Assembly: GCA_004282745.1 (NCBI GenBank)
Contig: SHMT01000012.1
Location: forward strand, 29,168 to 93,167
Reading direction: 5' to 3'
Origin: Candidatus Scalindua sp. SCAELEC01
Lineage (GTDB): Bacteria; Planctomycetota; Brocadiia; Brocadiales; Scalinduaceae
DNA length: 64,000 bases
Of the stretch, positions 26,810 to 35,005 are shown in pieces. The translations under genes were made by a program, and so were the position numbers. Positions within the stretch are counted from its first letter, which is position 1. Each line of letters begins with the position of its first letter. The notes beneath the pieces were generated by a model. That model saw nothing but the letters and a program-made list of their open reading frames with translations, did no database searches and had not been told where the DNA came from.

Positions 26810-26893
26810 ATTGTACGTTCCGGTTATGATATTGTTACGCACCTTGTACCTGGGCACTTTTCATTCAAACACAGGGTTTTCGTTCAGACACTA
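26810..26893 (-). repeat. family A element truncated at its apex (A3)
   Basis: ATTGTACGTTCCGG to GTTTTCGTTCAGACACTA is one arm of a 149-bp family A copy, including the extended double terminus. The sequence stops matching exactly at the apical GTAC loop; the opposite arm is absent. Confidence 0.75.
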
Positions 26894-27045
26894 ATTAAGT
26901 ATTTTCACCAGAATCCGATAAAATTATTGTGTCTGTTTCGGCTCATACGACTGAAAAACTCTTGACATATGTTGATGCCTTTGTTTAAATCTCCAAGTTT
27001 CGGAATTTTAATATTATCTCCTTTTAGCGTTATAGAGGATTTTTC

Positions 27046-29397
27046 ATGGTTGCAAAATCAATGGTTATTGTGGAATCCCCAGCAAAAGCAAAAACCATCA
27101 ATAAGTTTTTGGGGTCATCCTATTTCGTGCGCTCTTCTATAGGCCACATCAGGGATCTTCCAAGTAAAAATCTCGGTGTGGATACGGAAAATGGATTCAC
27201 CCCTACCTATAGGATAATTCCTGCGAGAAAAGAGATAGTTACTAAATTACGAAAAGAGATAAAAAAAGTTGATTATGTATATCTCGCCTCAGATCGTGAC
27301 CGCGAAGGTGAGGCGATAGCGTGGCATTTATGTGAAGCGCTGAAGATACCTGAGGAGAAGATCCAACGTGTTACCTTTAATGAGATAACAAAGGATGCTA
27401 TTAGCAAGGCGTTTAAAGAGCCAGGACCAATTAACATGGACAAGGTGAATGCACAGCAGGCACGAAGGATCCTTGATAGGCTGGTAGGTTATAAAATAAG
27501 CCCTTTGCTCTGGAAGAAAATCACAAAACGATTAAGTGCTGGAAGGGTTCAATCTGTAGCAGTCAGACTGATTGTTGAGAGAGAGAAAGAGATATCGGTG
27601 TTTAATTCTCAGGAGTATTGGGAGTTCACGGCGGACCTTGCATCGAAGCTTTCCAAAACAAAAGAGCCGGTTCAAGACACAAAGGACCCCAAACAGGGAC
27701 CTTCGGTTGGTAATGTGCTGGTAGCAGAACTCACAAAAATCGATGGAAAACCCAAAGAGATCTCAAATGAAAAAGAGGCAAACACTCTCGAAGAAGATTT
27801 AAAGGACGCCACATATACCGTTACAAATATTACAAAACGTAAGAGCCTTAATAAAGCTTCGTCACCATTTTCCACAAGTCTCCTACAACAGCAGGCATCA
27901 ATAAAATTACGCTTTAGCACAAAAAAAACGATGCTACTAGCGCAACAACTGTATGAGGGTGTCGAGCTCGGGGCGGAGGGATCTGTCGGCCTGATAACGT
28001 ACATGAGAACAGACTCTCTCTCTGTTTCTGAGCAGGCGATACCACCTTGTCGTGACGTAATTGAGAAAACTTTTGGTAAAGAGTACCTTCCCACGAAACC
28101 GAACATCTATAAGTCAAAGAAGGGGGCACAGCTTGGACATGAGGCTATTCGTCCGACATATGCCGAACGAAACCCAGAGTCCCTGCAACCTTTTTTAACT
28201 GCAGATCAGCATAAACTCTATAAACTGATCTGGGATCGATTCATTGCAAGTCAGATGAAACCTGCTCAGTATGCAATTACCGAGATAGAAATAGAGGCAA
28301 ATCCCACAAAGAGCGGGGGAAAGAGATGTCTTTTTAAGGCAAGGGGGAGAGAGACCATCTTTCAGGGACACACGGTCTTAACCTATTCTGATTCCGAGAG
28401 AGACAAACAGGAGCAGGAGATACCATCACTAACAAAAGATGAGATTTTAGACCTCGTTAAACTTACACCCAGCCAACACTTTACCCAACCTCCTCCAAGG
28501 TTTTCAGAGGCGACACTGGTCAAGATGCTTGAAAAGAATGGAATTGGACGTCCCAGTACCTATGCTGCAATTATTTCAAATATACAAGATCGTGGCTACG
28601 TAACGCAAACGAAGAGATTATTTCATCCAACGGATCTCGGCACCCTGGTAACAGAAAAGCTTGTCAAACACTTTCCCAAGATACTTGATGTAAAATTCAC
28701 TTCTCAAATGGAAGATAAACTGGACAAGATTGAAGAGATACATGAAGATTGGTTAAAAGTCCTAAAAGAGTTTTATGAAAGCTTCAGTTCTGATCTGGAA
28801 AAGGCCAAGGTCGAGATGGGCAGTGTTAAGGAGTCACCGGAGGAAAGCAAATACTCATGCCAACTCTGTAATAAACCGATGGTAACCAGGTGGAGTAGGA
28901 TAGGAAAGTTTCTCGGATGCTCAGGTTTTCCAGATTGCAAAAATACCATAGCCATTGACGAGAATGGAGAGCCGGTGAAGCAGGAGAAATCGGGACAATT
29001 GTGCGAGAAATGTGGAAAAGAGATGGTAGTTAAATTCAGTAGAAATGCCAAATTTCTTGCCTGCTCAGGGTATCCGGAATGTAAAAACACCAAGTCTCTC
29101 AATGGCGATAATGCGGTTGAATTCAAGGCACAAGAAACTGATGAAAAGTGTGAAAAATGTGACGGTATGATGCTTATCAGAAGTAGCAGGATGGGAAAAT
29201 TTTTGGGCTGTTCCAATTATCCAAAGTGTAAAAATACCAAGGCAATACCCACCGAAGTAAAATGTCCCAAAGAGGGGTGTGATGGAAATTTAGTTCAAAA
29301 GCGTGGAAAAAGGCGTATGTGGTTCTTTGGCTGCACAAAATATCCGGAATGCGATTTCACGGCAAAGGATTTAAATTCTATCAATGAAGAGAGTTAA
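27046..29397 (+). CDS. topA: DNA topoisomerase I
   Basis: 783 aa. Toprim domain at the N-terminus (MVIVESPAKAKTI, ASDRDREGEAIAW), then the catalytic domain with Tyr319 in GLITYMRTDS, and LSAGRVQSVAVR. The C-terminus carries four topoisomerase-type zinc ribbons: three of the CxxC...GCSxxPxCKNT kind and a last CPKEGC...CTKYPEC. It relaxes negative supercoils during transcription and replication. Start ATG 27046; a second ATG lies five codons on. Length and domain order are normal for TopA. Confidence 0.96.
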   Translation: MVAKSMVIVESPAKAKTINKFLGSSYFVRSSIGHIRDLPSKNLGVDTENGFTPTYRIIPARKEIVTKLRKEIKKVDYVYLASDRDREGEAIAWHLCEALKIPEEKIQRVTFNEITKDAISKAFKEPGPINMDKVNAQQARRILDRLVGYKISPLLWKKITKRLSAGRVQSVAVRLIVEREKEISVFNSQEYWEFTADLASKLSKTKEPVQDTKDPKQGPSVGNVLVAELTKIDGKPKEISNEKEANTLEEDLKDATYTVTNITKRKSLNKASSPFSTSLLQQQASIKLRFSTKKTMLLAQQLYEGVELGAEGSVGLITYMRTDSLSVSEQAIPPCRDVIEKTFGKEYLPTKPNIYKSKKGAQLGHEAIRPTYAERNPESLQPFLTADQHKLYKLIWDRFIASQMKPAQYAITEIEIEANPTKSGGKRCLFKARGRETIFQGHTVLTYSDSERDKQEQEIPSLTKDEILDLVKLTPSQHFTQPPPRFSEATLVKMLEKNGIGRPSTYAAIISNIQDRGYVTQTKRLFHPTDLGTLVTEKLVKHFPKILDVKFTSQMEDKLDKIEEIHEDWLKVLKEFYESFSSDLEKAKVEMGSVKESPEESKYSCQLCNKPMVTRWSRIGKFLGCSGFPDCKNTIAIDENGEPVKQEKSGQLCEKCGKEMVVKFSRNAKFLACSGYPECKNTKSLNGDNAVEFKAQETDEKCEKCDGMMLIRSSRMGKFLGCSNYPKCKNTKAIPTEVKCPKEGCDGNLVQKRGKRRMWFFGCTKYPECDFTAKDLNSINEES

Positions 29398-29532
29398 AAT
29401 GCTGGTAACCCTAAACCGGAAAAGCCGGAAACAAAAGGGATATGATGAGTATCTTTTTCTGTAACTTGTAGTCTGAATGAGAAAGGTCGCTTAAGCTCAA
29501 TCGTGGAGAGGTCACTGGTCAAAAGGGCTATT

Positions 29533-31014
29533 TTATTTCAGGGTTGCATAACCCTTAGTTTTTATAAATAGCGAAATATTTGTGTTTTCTGCTAAAGCTT
29601 CATGTACGGCCGCTTGGAATTCCTTTTTTGTATTAACATTTTTTGTACCGACCTTTAGGATTATATCTCCCGGCACTATCCCCGCCCTCTCCCCGGGACT
29701 ATCCTTTTCTACCTGTTCAACTATTACGCCATTAATTTTTTCGGCATCCTCCCCTTCTGCTTTCTCTGAAGTGATGTCCCCAACGGTTAAACCGGTATAA
29801 AAGGAGGGTAACTCAGAAAACATTTTGATCGATACAAATGTTTTGCCGGACATACTATCAGGTTGCTGCTCAATTTTAACAACAAGCGGTTTAGCATCTT
29901 TATTCCTCAATACTATTAGAGGAACTAAGCTGTCAACGGCTGAGGCCCGTATAGCCTTTTTCAGGTCACCGATATTGGAGACTTTTCGCTCCCCAAACTG
30001 GATGATAACGTCTCCAGGAAGAACTCCCCCTATGGATGCTGGTGTGTCCCTCCATACCTCAGAGATAAAGGCGCCTGAATCCGAATCTAATTTGAATCGC
30101 TTTAGCACCTCATCCTTGCTCTGCATATCCAGATATGAAGCCAAGTTCTCATTGATATTTTGAATTCCGACACCCAAATAACCTCTTATTACGTGCCCCT
30201 TTTCAATAAGATCAATCATGACAGTGGCTGCAATTTCTGCAGAAATTGCAAATCCCACGCCTTGAAAACCTCCTGTTCTTGTCGCTATAGCGGAATTAAC
30301 ACCAATAATTTCTCCTCGCAAATTTACAAGAGGCCCCCCGCTATTCCCTGGATTTATTGCTGCATCAGTCTGTATAAAATCTTCATATGCAAAGGGTTTT
30401 GCAAGTGGGGTGACATTTGTCCTCCCAATTGCGCTGACGATACCTGCCGAAACAGTTTGGCTATATCCAAATGGATTGCCAATTGCAATAACCCAATCAC
30501 CAACCTTTACCCTTTTCGGGTCTCCCATATGTGCTTCTCTCAGGTTTTCACCATCAATTTTCAGGACCGCCAAGTCTGAATTTGGGTCTTTACCAAAGAT
30601 AACGGCATCATATTTACGACTGTCATGTAATATGACGGTTATTCTCCCATTCTCAAAACCATTTATTACGTGAAAGTTGGTAAGAATAAATCCGCTCTTT
30701 TTTATGATAATGCCTGAACCAAAACTCGGTTTACGTTGGTTAGATTGATTATCCTCCTTTTTCTGAGGGGGAAAAAAAGGGGAAGGCAAGATATCATGTG
30801 GGTCAGAAACCGTTTCAGGTGAATGTTCTGCCACAATACTTACGACCGATGGGCCTACAAGGCTTGATACTTTCTGAAAGATTTGTACAAATGGGTTTGC
30901 AAATCTTTCTAACTCCAAGAGATCTTGTCTTAACTTTTCCGCATCGTCATCCGCGTAAGTCCATTGACTAAAAAAAAGAAGGAAGGTAAAACAGAGAATT
31001 ACCCTCTTCTGCAT
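29533..31014 (-). CDS. periplasmic HtrA/Do-type serine protease with two PDZ domains
   Basis: 493 aa from ATG 31014, chosen because it begins the signal peptide (MQKRVILCFTFLLFF); the longer frame to 31056 starts inside a family B repeat and adds 14 residues translated from it. The trypsin-like triad is His in LTNFHVINGFENG, Asp in SDLAVLKID and Ser in NPGNSGGPL. Two PDZ domains follow (about 300-385 and 405-490). It should degrade or hold misfolded proteins outside the cytoplasmic membrane. The RBS upstream of 31014 is weak. A second htrA gene begins at 63156. Confidence 0.92.
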   Translation of the reverse strand: MQKRVILCFTFLLFFSQWTYADDDAEKLRQDLLELERFANPFVQIFQKVSSLVGPSVVSIVAEHSPETVSDPHDILPSPFFPPQKKEDNQSNQRKPSFGSGIIIKKSGFILTNFHVINGFENGRITVILHDSRKYDAVIFGKDPNSDLAVLKIDGENLREAHMGDPKRVKVGDWVIAIGNPFGYSQTVSAGIVSAIGRTNVTPLAKPFAYEDFIQTDAAINPGNSGGPLVNLRGEIIGVNSAIATRTGGFQGVGFAISAEIAATVMIDLIEKGHVIRGYLGVGIQNINENLASYLDMQSKDEVLKRFKLDSDSGAFISEVWRDTPASIGGVLPGDVIIQFGERKVSNIGDLKKAIRASAVDSLVPLIVLRNKDAKPLVVKIEQQPDSMSGKTFVSIKMFSELPSFYTGLTVGDITSEKAEGEDAEKINGVIVEQVEKDSPGERAGIVPGDIILKVGTKNVNTKKEFQAAVHEALAENTNISLFIKTKGYATLK

Positions 31015-31047
31015 TTGATTTGACAATTTCACGTAGATAAAATTCAG

Positions 31048-31267
31048 TATACCCATTGCAAAATGATTGTTGGAATTTCAGGATAGGAGTTTGCTAGAAA
31101 TTTTGGTTTTTCGATTGTGCAACGCTCGAGGTTGAGTACAGTTCCCTTTGTAATTCAATGTTGAGATTTCTCCAGATATAAACTCCGGGGATTTTGTGAG
31201 CGAGAAAAATGTAAAGTTCAGGTGAAATCGGATTCTGAAAACCGAAAATCAATTCGTGATGGGTTTA
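31048..31267 (+). mobile_element. family B element with internal insertion (B3)
   Basis: Ends TATACCCATTGCAAAATG and CAATTCGTGATGGGTTTA match family B, but the copy is about 220 bp because roughly 40 bp of unrelated sequence replaces the central palindrome. It lies directly upstream of the htrA gene and contributes an in-frame ATG. Confidence 0.75.
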
Positions 31268-31451
31268 TCTAAACCAAAAGATCTCGCCCATGCAGCTAAG
31301 AAATATGTCAAAATTGTAGATTATTTACGTTATAATAGCAACAAACAAATTCTCAAAAAATGATTTTGCGAGATTCTGATATTATTATATGCTATATTCC
31401 TATTTTGTCATTCATCCTACCACTAATCTCGAGATGAAGTGAGGGTTTATT

Positions 31452-32342
31452 ATGAGTATATCGGTTGAAGGAAAAGTGGTCTCTAACTTGCCAAGAGGTA
31501 AACTGATTGTCATAGAAGGGACTGATGGTAGCGGAAAGAGCGTTCAAACCCGTATTCTTGAGGAGAGATTGAGAAAAAAGAAGTATTGTGTACAAGTAAC
31601 AGATTTTCCACAATACGGTAACTCTTTTTTTGCAGATATGATAGAAAAATATCTGAAAGGAGAATATGGCTGGCCACAAGAATTGAGAGACCATCTGAAA
31701 ACACATCCACTTACCACACAAGGGAGAGATGAATCTCAACGGCTAGCGCATGATTACGATTATACAAGCCAATACAAAAGTGCGTCAACCGACGAAACAA
31801 ACAGCGCCTCGACACATACTCTGCCAGGTAGTGTTATACCGAGGCCTGATGAGGTCAACCCCTACCTCTCTTCTCTGCTCTATGCCGGTGACAGGTGGAT
31901 GTTAAAAGATAAAATGACAAAATGGCTCGATCAAGGAGTTATTATTACCTCTAACCGCTATGTATGCTCAAATATGGCACATCAGGGAGCAAAGATTAAA
32001 AATAGGAGTGAGCGAAACCGATTTTTCAAGTGGATCGAAGAGCTGGAATACAAGGTGTTCGCCATTCCAAAACCTGATCTGGTCATTTACCTTTCCGTAC
32101 CGATAGAGATTTCACAAAGATTAATTATGGAGCGAATGCAAGGTTCGGAAGGTGAGAGAAGAGAACTTGACATGCATGAAAAGGATACCGGTTACCTTCA
32201 TGCTGTTCAAATGGTATACGAAAAACTTGCAGAGGTGGATGGTAGCTGGTTTACCGTTAAATGTACAAAAGATAATACAATTCTCCCGAGAGATGAGATT
32301 GCAGAACAGATATGGTCTATTGTTAAAAAAACATTACATTGA
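31452..32342 (+). CDS. tmk: thymidylate kinase-like P-loop kinase
   Basis: 296 aa, larger than the usual 205-215 aa of dTMP kinases. P-loop GTDGSGKS (23-30), TDFPQYGNSF after strand 2, DRW and NRYVCSNMAHQGAK (DR(Y/W) and substrate motif) and YLSVPIEISQRLI are all present. About 45 extra residues (roughly 75-125: polar, Ser/Thr-rich) lie between the substrate loop and NPYLSSLLYAGDRW. The enzyme should phosphorylate dTMP or another nucleoside monophosphate in the cytoplasm. A family C repeat begins 8 bp after the stop. Confidence 0.83.
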   Translation: MSISVEGKVVSNLPRGKLIVIEGTDGSGKSVQTRILEERLRKKKYCVQVTDFPQYGNSFFADMIEKYLKGEYGWPQELRDHLKTHPLTTQGRDESQRLAHDYDYTSQYKSASTDETNSASTHTLPGSVIPRPDEVNPYLSSLLYAGDRWMLKDKMTKWLDQGVIITSNRYVCSNMAHQGAKIKNRSERNRFFKWIEELEYKVFAIPKPDLVIYLSVPIEISQRLIMERMQGSEGERRELDMHEKDTGYLHAVQMVYEKLAEVDGSWFTVKCTKDNTILPRDEIAEQIWSIVKKTLH

Positions 32343-32350
32343 GGGTAACG

Positions 32351-32480
32351 ATTTCGAATGGTTTTCGGATAAAATACGAGAAAAAACGGAGTGAGCATAA
32401 CGGCCCGCCTGAACCATATGTCGGGTAGGCAACCAATATTTGGTTTTCAGTAAAACGAAAATTAAACCGGTTTTCGTATA
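32351..32480 (-). repeat. family C element (C2)
   Basis: Reverse orientation: GGTTTTCGGATAAAATACGAG at the left and ACCGGTTTTCGTATA at the right, with a small GC-rich hairpin insert (GCCCGCCTGAACC...GGTAGGC). It separates tmk from the zinc-ribbon gene and lies in the same frame as the latter. Confidence 0.75.
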
Positions 32481-32505
32481 TCCCGGTCCGGATTCAGGAT
32501 GTTAT

Positions 32506-33096
32506 ATGGTAAAAAAACCGTGTACGCATTGTAACAATATCATTAACAGTAAAATAAGGTACTGCCCTTTTTGTGGCGCTGAGAACAAAAAAGAGAGTGT
32601 TAACTCAGTTCCAATTTGTGCACATTGCAGGATTGTAACTGAGAAGCTTGTCTATCGTAATACAGATCTAGATATCTGCCCGAAGTGTAAGGGTATTTGG
32701 TTTGATACGAATGATTTCAAAAAACTTACGTCCGAACGTGATGTGTATGCTGATGATTCAATCCCATTTGAATTTTTGCGGAGACCCATTCAGCCGCAAA
32801 AAGGATACCTCCCCTGTCCGCGCTGTAACGATTTAATGATACGTAAGAATTTCCGGCATATTTCGGGAGTCATCATTGACATCTGCAATCACCATGGTGT
32901 GTGGCTTGATGCAGGGGAACTTGATCAAATTCGTTGCTTCATTGCAAATGGAGGTTTAGACGACTCGCAAGACAAGGAGATAGTTTTCAACAAAGAAGAG
33001 ATCAAGACTATTGCAAAAAACGTAAAAGATGTTGAACTGGTCCAGAATATCCTGCACAAATGGGATGTTAAAAGATGGATATTGAGGGGGTTTTAA
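32506..33096 (+). CDS. zinc-ribbon (TFIIB-type) protein
   Basis: 196 aa from ATG 32506. A longer frame to 32440 is rejected because its first 22 codons translate the family C repeat. Three zinc sites are visible: CTHCNN...CPFCG (residues 5-25), CAHC...CPKCKGIWFD and CPRC...CNHHGVWLDAGEL. The paired CPKCxGxWxD and HxGxWLDxGEL motifs are typical of zf-TFIIB family proteins, whose function is unknown though often linked to nucleic acid or membrane-protein processes. The C-terminal third is helical. Confidence 0.8.
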   Translation: MVKKPCTHCNNIINSKIRYCPFCGAENKKESVNSVPICAHCRIVTEKLVYRNTDLDICPKCKGIWFDTNDFKKLTSERDVYADDSIPFEFLRRPIQPQKGYLPCPRCNDLMIRKNFRHISGVIIDICNHHGVWLDAGELDQIRCFIANGGLDDSQDKEIVFNKEEIKTIAKNVKDVELVQNILHKWDVKRWILRGF

Positions 33097-33254
33097 CACA
33101 GAAGGGTAAAGTGTTAAGAAGTGTCGCTCCTTTTCTTTTTAATAATGTGTTGTGATAAATTAGCAGTCTTTTTTACCTGTAGAAAAGATAGAGAATGTTA
33201 AAATGTATACCATTAAAAAAACAATCACACAAAGACACGAAGGCACAAAGAATA

Positions 33255-33480
33255 ATGACTGAATATAAGATTGGAAATGTTAAATTTGATGCGACAATTG
33301 CAGTTCCTAAATCATTTGGTCCCGTTATTTACGAAATTGTGTATGAAGCTATAGCTACAGTGTCCAGGTGTAGCCATTAACTCATGAGCTAAAGAAGCAT
33401 GGTTTAAATGTCTAAAGAGAAGTTCCCGTATCAATTGAATATGATGGGATAAAATTCGATGAAGAATGGAATATACTCAT
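33255..33480 (+). pseudogene. GxxExxY-family (PD-(D/E)XK-like) gene remnant
   Basis: From ATG 33255 the frames read VPKSFGPVIYEIVYEAI, then after a shift LTHELKKHGLNV, a stop, and REVPVSIEYDGIKFDEEW, the start of GxxExxY proteins (LGPGLLE.VYE, HELKKRGL, VPV.Y.G). A frameshift, a stop and loss of the catalytic C-terminal part, where a family C element begins, make it non-functional. Confidence 0.72.
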
Positions 33481-33639
33481 CTCATAATGGTTTTCGGATA
33501 AAATCCGAGATAAAATTGAGCGAGTAAAGTCCTCGGCGCCTTTTGTCCGGGGATAATGGCCCGCCTGAACGACATGTCGGGCAGGCAACCAATATTTGGT
33601 TTCCGGTAAAACCGAAAACCAAATCGGTTTTAGTATATC
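33471..33639 (-). repeat. family C element (C3)
   Basis: ATATACTCATCTCATAATGG to ACCAAATCGGTTTTAGTATA, with a GC-rich insert (GGCCCGCCTGAACG...GTCGGGCAGGC) as in C2. It truncates the GxxExxY remnant. Confidence 0.8.
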
Positions 33640-33753
33640 AAGAATTGTAAAAGGAAAACTCAAACAAAGTCAATCTTTGTGCTCTCTGTGTCTTTGTGTG
33701 AGGATTAGTAACTTGTAAAGTTTTTTCCTGAACCCTTATGGGAGTCTTTATCA

Positions 33754-34290
33754 ATGGAAACAGTGGTTGGGAAAACGAAATTGTGTTTAATCCAAGGTGA
33801 CATTACATTACAAGACACCGAGGCAATAGTGAATGCTGCCAATACGCGCTTGCTGGGAGGTGGCGGGGTTGATGGTGCAATACATCGTGCAGGAGGACCA
33901 AAGGTCCTAGAGGAGTGTAAAAAGATTCGTGCAAAACAAGACGGCTGTCCAACAGGTGAGGCCGTCATCACCACCGGAGGAAACTTGAAGGCCCGGTATG
34001 TAATACACACGGTGGGACCCGTTTGGACGGGGGGCAACAAGGGTGAAGATTCGCTCCTTCGTAATGCCTATTATAACAGCCTAAAAATAGCGAGAGAGTC
34101 AGGCATTACCTCTCTCGCTTTTCCCTCTATCAGTACCGGGGTATATGGGTTCCCAATAGACCGTGCTGCTGCAATCGCTATTTCCACCGTTAAGCAATTC
34201 ATACAAGGCCACCATTTTAAGGAGGTTCGATTTGTGCTGTTTTCTCCTGAGGACCTGAAAGTGTATGAAGAGGCACTAACACAATCGTAA
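33754..34290 (+). CDS. macrodomain protein (YmdB-like ADP-ribose hydrolase)
   Basis: 178 aa. The macrodomain signature is intact: GDITLQDTEAIVNAANTRLL, GGGGVDGAIHRAGG, GEAVITTGGNL and FPSISTGVYGFP. Enzymes of this group remove acetyl from O-acetyl-ADP-ribose or ADP-ribose from modified proteins or nucleic acid. The residues needed for binding the distal ribose and phosphate (GGGVDGAIH, STGVYG) are all present, so activity is likely. The gene converges with the tatA pair; a composite family A/C repeat lies 32 bp past its stop. Confidence 0.9.
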   Translation: METVVGKTKLCLIQGDITLQDTEAIVNAANTRLLGGGGVDGAIHRAGGPKVLEECKKIRAKQDGCPTGEAVITTGGNLKARYVIHTVGPVWTGGNKGEDSLLRNAYYNSLKIARESGITSLAFPSISTGVYGFPIDRAAAIAISTVKQFIQGHHFKEVRFVLFSPEDLKVYEEALTQS

Positions 34291-34322
34291 ATGCTCATTT
34301 AATGAGCGATCGAACTAAACCC

Positions 34323-34585
34323 TGTGGTTGAACCAAAACTGCCCGGATATATTAAAACCGATTTGGTTTTCGTCTTTTCAATAAACCAAATCATAGTGAT
34401 GGTATCCCCAGACAAAACGCCGAGGACCTTACTCGCTCCGTTCTAACTCGGCTTTTATCCGAAAATCATTACGAGATGAGTATACAAGGCGCGCAATCAT
34501 TTCGGAACCGGAACGTACACAAGTACGTGAGGATTACGAAATGATTACAGCAACGCAGTAGACGGGTTGTTTTCGTTCCATCACC
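34323..34585. repeat. family A element (A4) split by a family C element
   Basis: Left arm TGTGGTTGAACCAAAACTG (34323-34350) and right arm from TACAAGGCGCGCAATC to GTTTTCGTTCCATCAC (34481-34585). Removing the C copy at 34349-34482 restores GCCCGGATACAAGGCGCG, the normal family A sequence. It separates the convergent macrodomain and tatA-side genes. Confidence 0.85.
34349..34482 (+). mobile_element. family C element (C4), nested in A4
   Basis: TATTAAAACCGATTTGG to ACGAGATGAGTA, flanked on both sides by TA. The TA corresponds to a single TA in uninterrupted family A copies, so target duplication of TA is indicated. Confidence 0.8.
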
Positions 34586-34587
34586 AA

Positions 34588-34683
34588 TTATCTCCCTCGC
34601 TGTTTCCCCAGATTTGGTTTTCTTCCGTGGTTTGCTTTTTTACTGCGCCATTTCAATTTTCGTCTTTTATTACTATTTGCCAT
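34588..34683 (-). CDS. 31-aa highly basic protein coupled to tatA
   Basis: ATG 34683 lies 5 bp after the tatA stop codon; the ribosome site AAAGGG is formed by the last tatA codons. The product, MANSNKRRKLKWRSKKANHG then RKPNLGKQRGR, contains 15 Lys or Arg residues and no acidic ones. The KANHGRKP core resembles short conserved basic proteins I associate with planctomycetes, but this is recollection rather than a firm family call. It could bind RNA, ribosomes or acidic lipid. The stop lies 3 bp from the A4 repeat. Confidence 0.6.
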   Translation of the reverse strand: MANSNKRRKLKWRSKKANHGRKPNLGKQRGR

Positions 34684-34688
34684 ATCTT

Positions 34689-34949
34689 TTACCCTTTCAT
34701 TTCATTGGTATTTTTAATTTCATCCTTTGTATCAGTTTCAGTAAATTGCTTACTATTCGTAGACTCTAACTTCTCTGGTTTCTGATTGACTACCTCTTCT
34801 ACATCCTCTTCCACACCTTTGACACCTTTTTTAAACTCCACAATCCCTTTTCCCATGGATTTCATCACCTCCGGCAATCTTTTACCAAAGATAAGCAGTG
34901 CGATAACAAGGATAATGATCCATTCAACACCTCCTGGCATCCCAAACAT
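34689..34949 (-). CDS. tatA: Sec-independent protein translocase TatA
   Basis: 86 aa, ribosome site GGAGAG. One N-terminal helix (WIIILVIALLIFGKRLPEV) with the FGxxxLPE hinge, the amphipathic helix MKSMGKGIVEFKKGVKG and a polar acidic tail, exactly the TatA/E layout. It oligomerises to form the twin-arginine export pore with TatC, which is not in this window. The gene is followed immediately by a small basic ORF and preceded by rluD on the same strand. Confidence 0.92.
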   Translation of the reverse strand: MFGMPGGVEWIIILVIALLIFGKRLPEVMKSMGKGIVEFKKGVKGVEEDVEEVVNQKPEKLESTNSKQFTETDTKDEIKNTNEMKG

Positions 34950-35005
34950 TTTTCTCTCCTCCGTTTTTAGTTAGTTTTACCCTTATTTCATCTCTCTCGT
35001 AATCC

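Larger units (their letters stand above)
33225..33701. repeat. inverted repeat pair flanking the GxxExxY remnant
   Basis: TCACACAAAGACACGAAGGC (33225 onward, to 33250) and CTTTGTGCTCTCTGTGTCTT (33675 onward, to 33701) are inverted copies of the same CACAAAG-type arm. Between them lie the GxxExxY remnant and a family C element. Confidence 0.7.

Noticed and set aside
31015-31056. Extended N-terminus of the htrA gene at 29533
   Set aside because: The extra 14 codons begin in a family B element; the signal peptide starts at 31014.
32440-32505. Extended N-terminus of the zinc-ribbon protein
   Set aside because: The first 22 codons translate the family C repeat; the internal ATG at 32506 fits the protein start.
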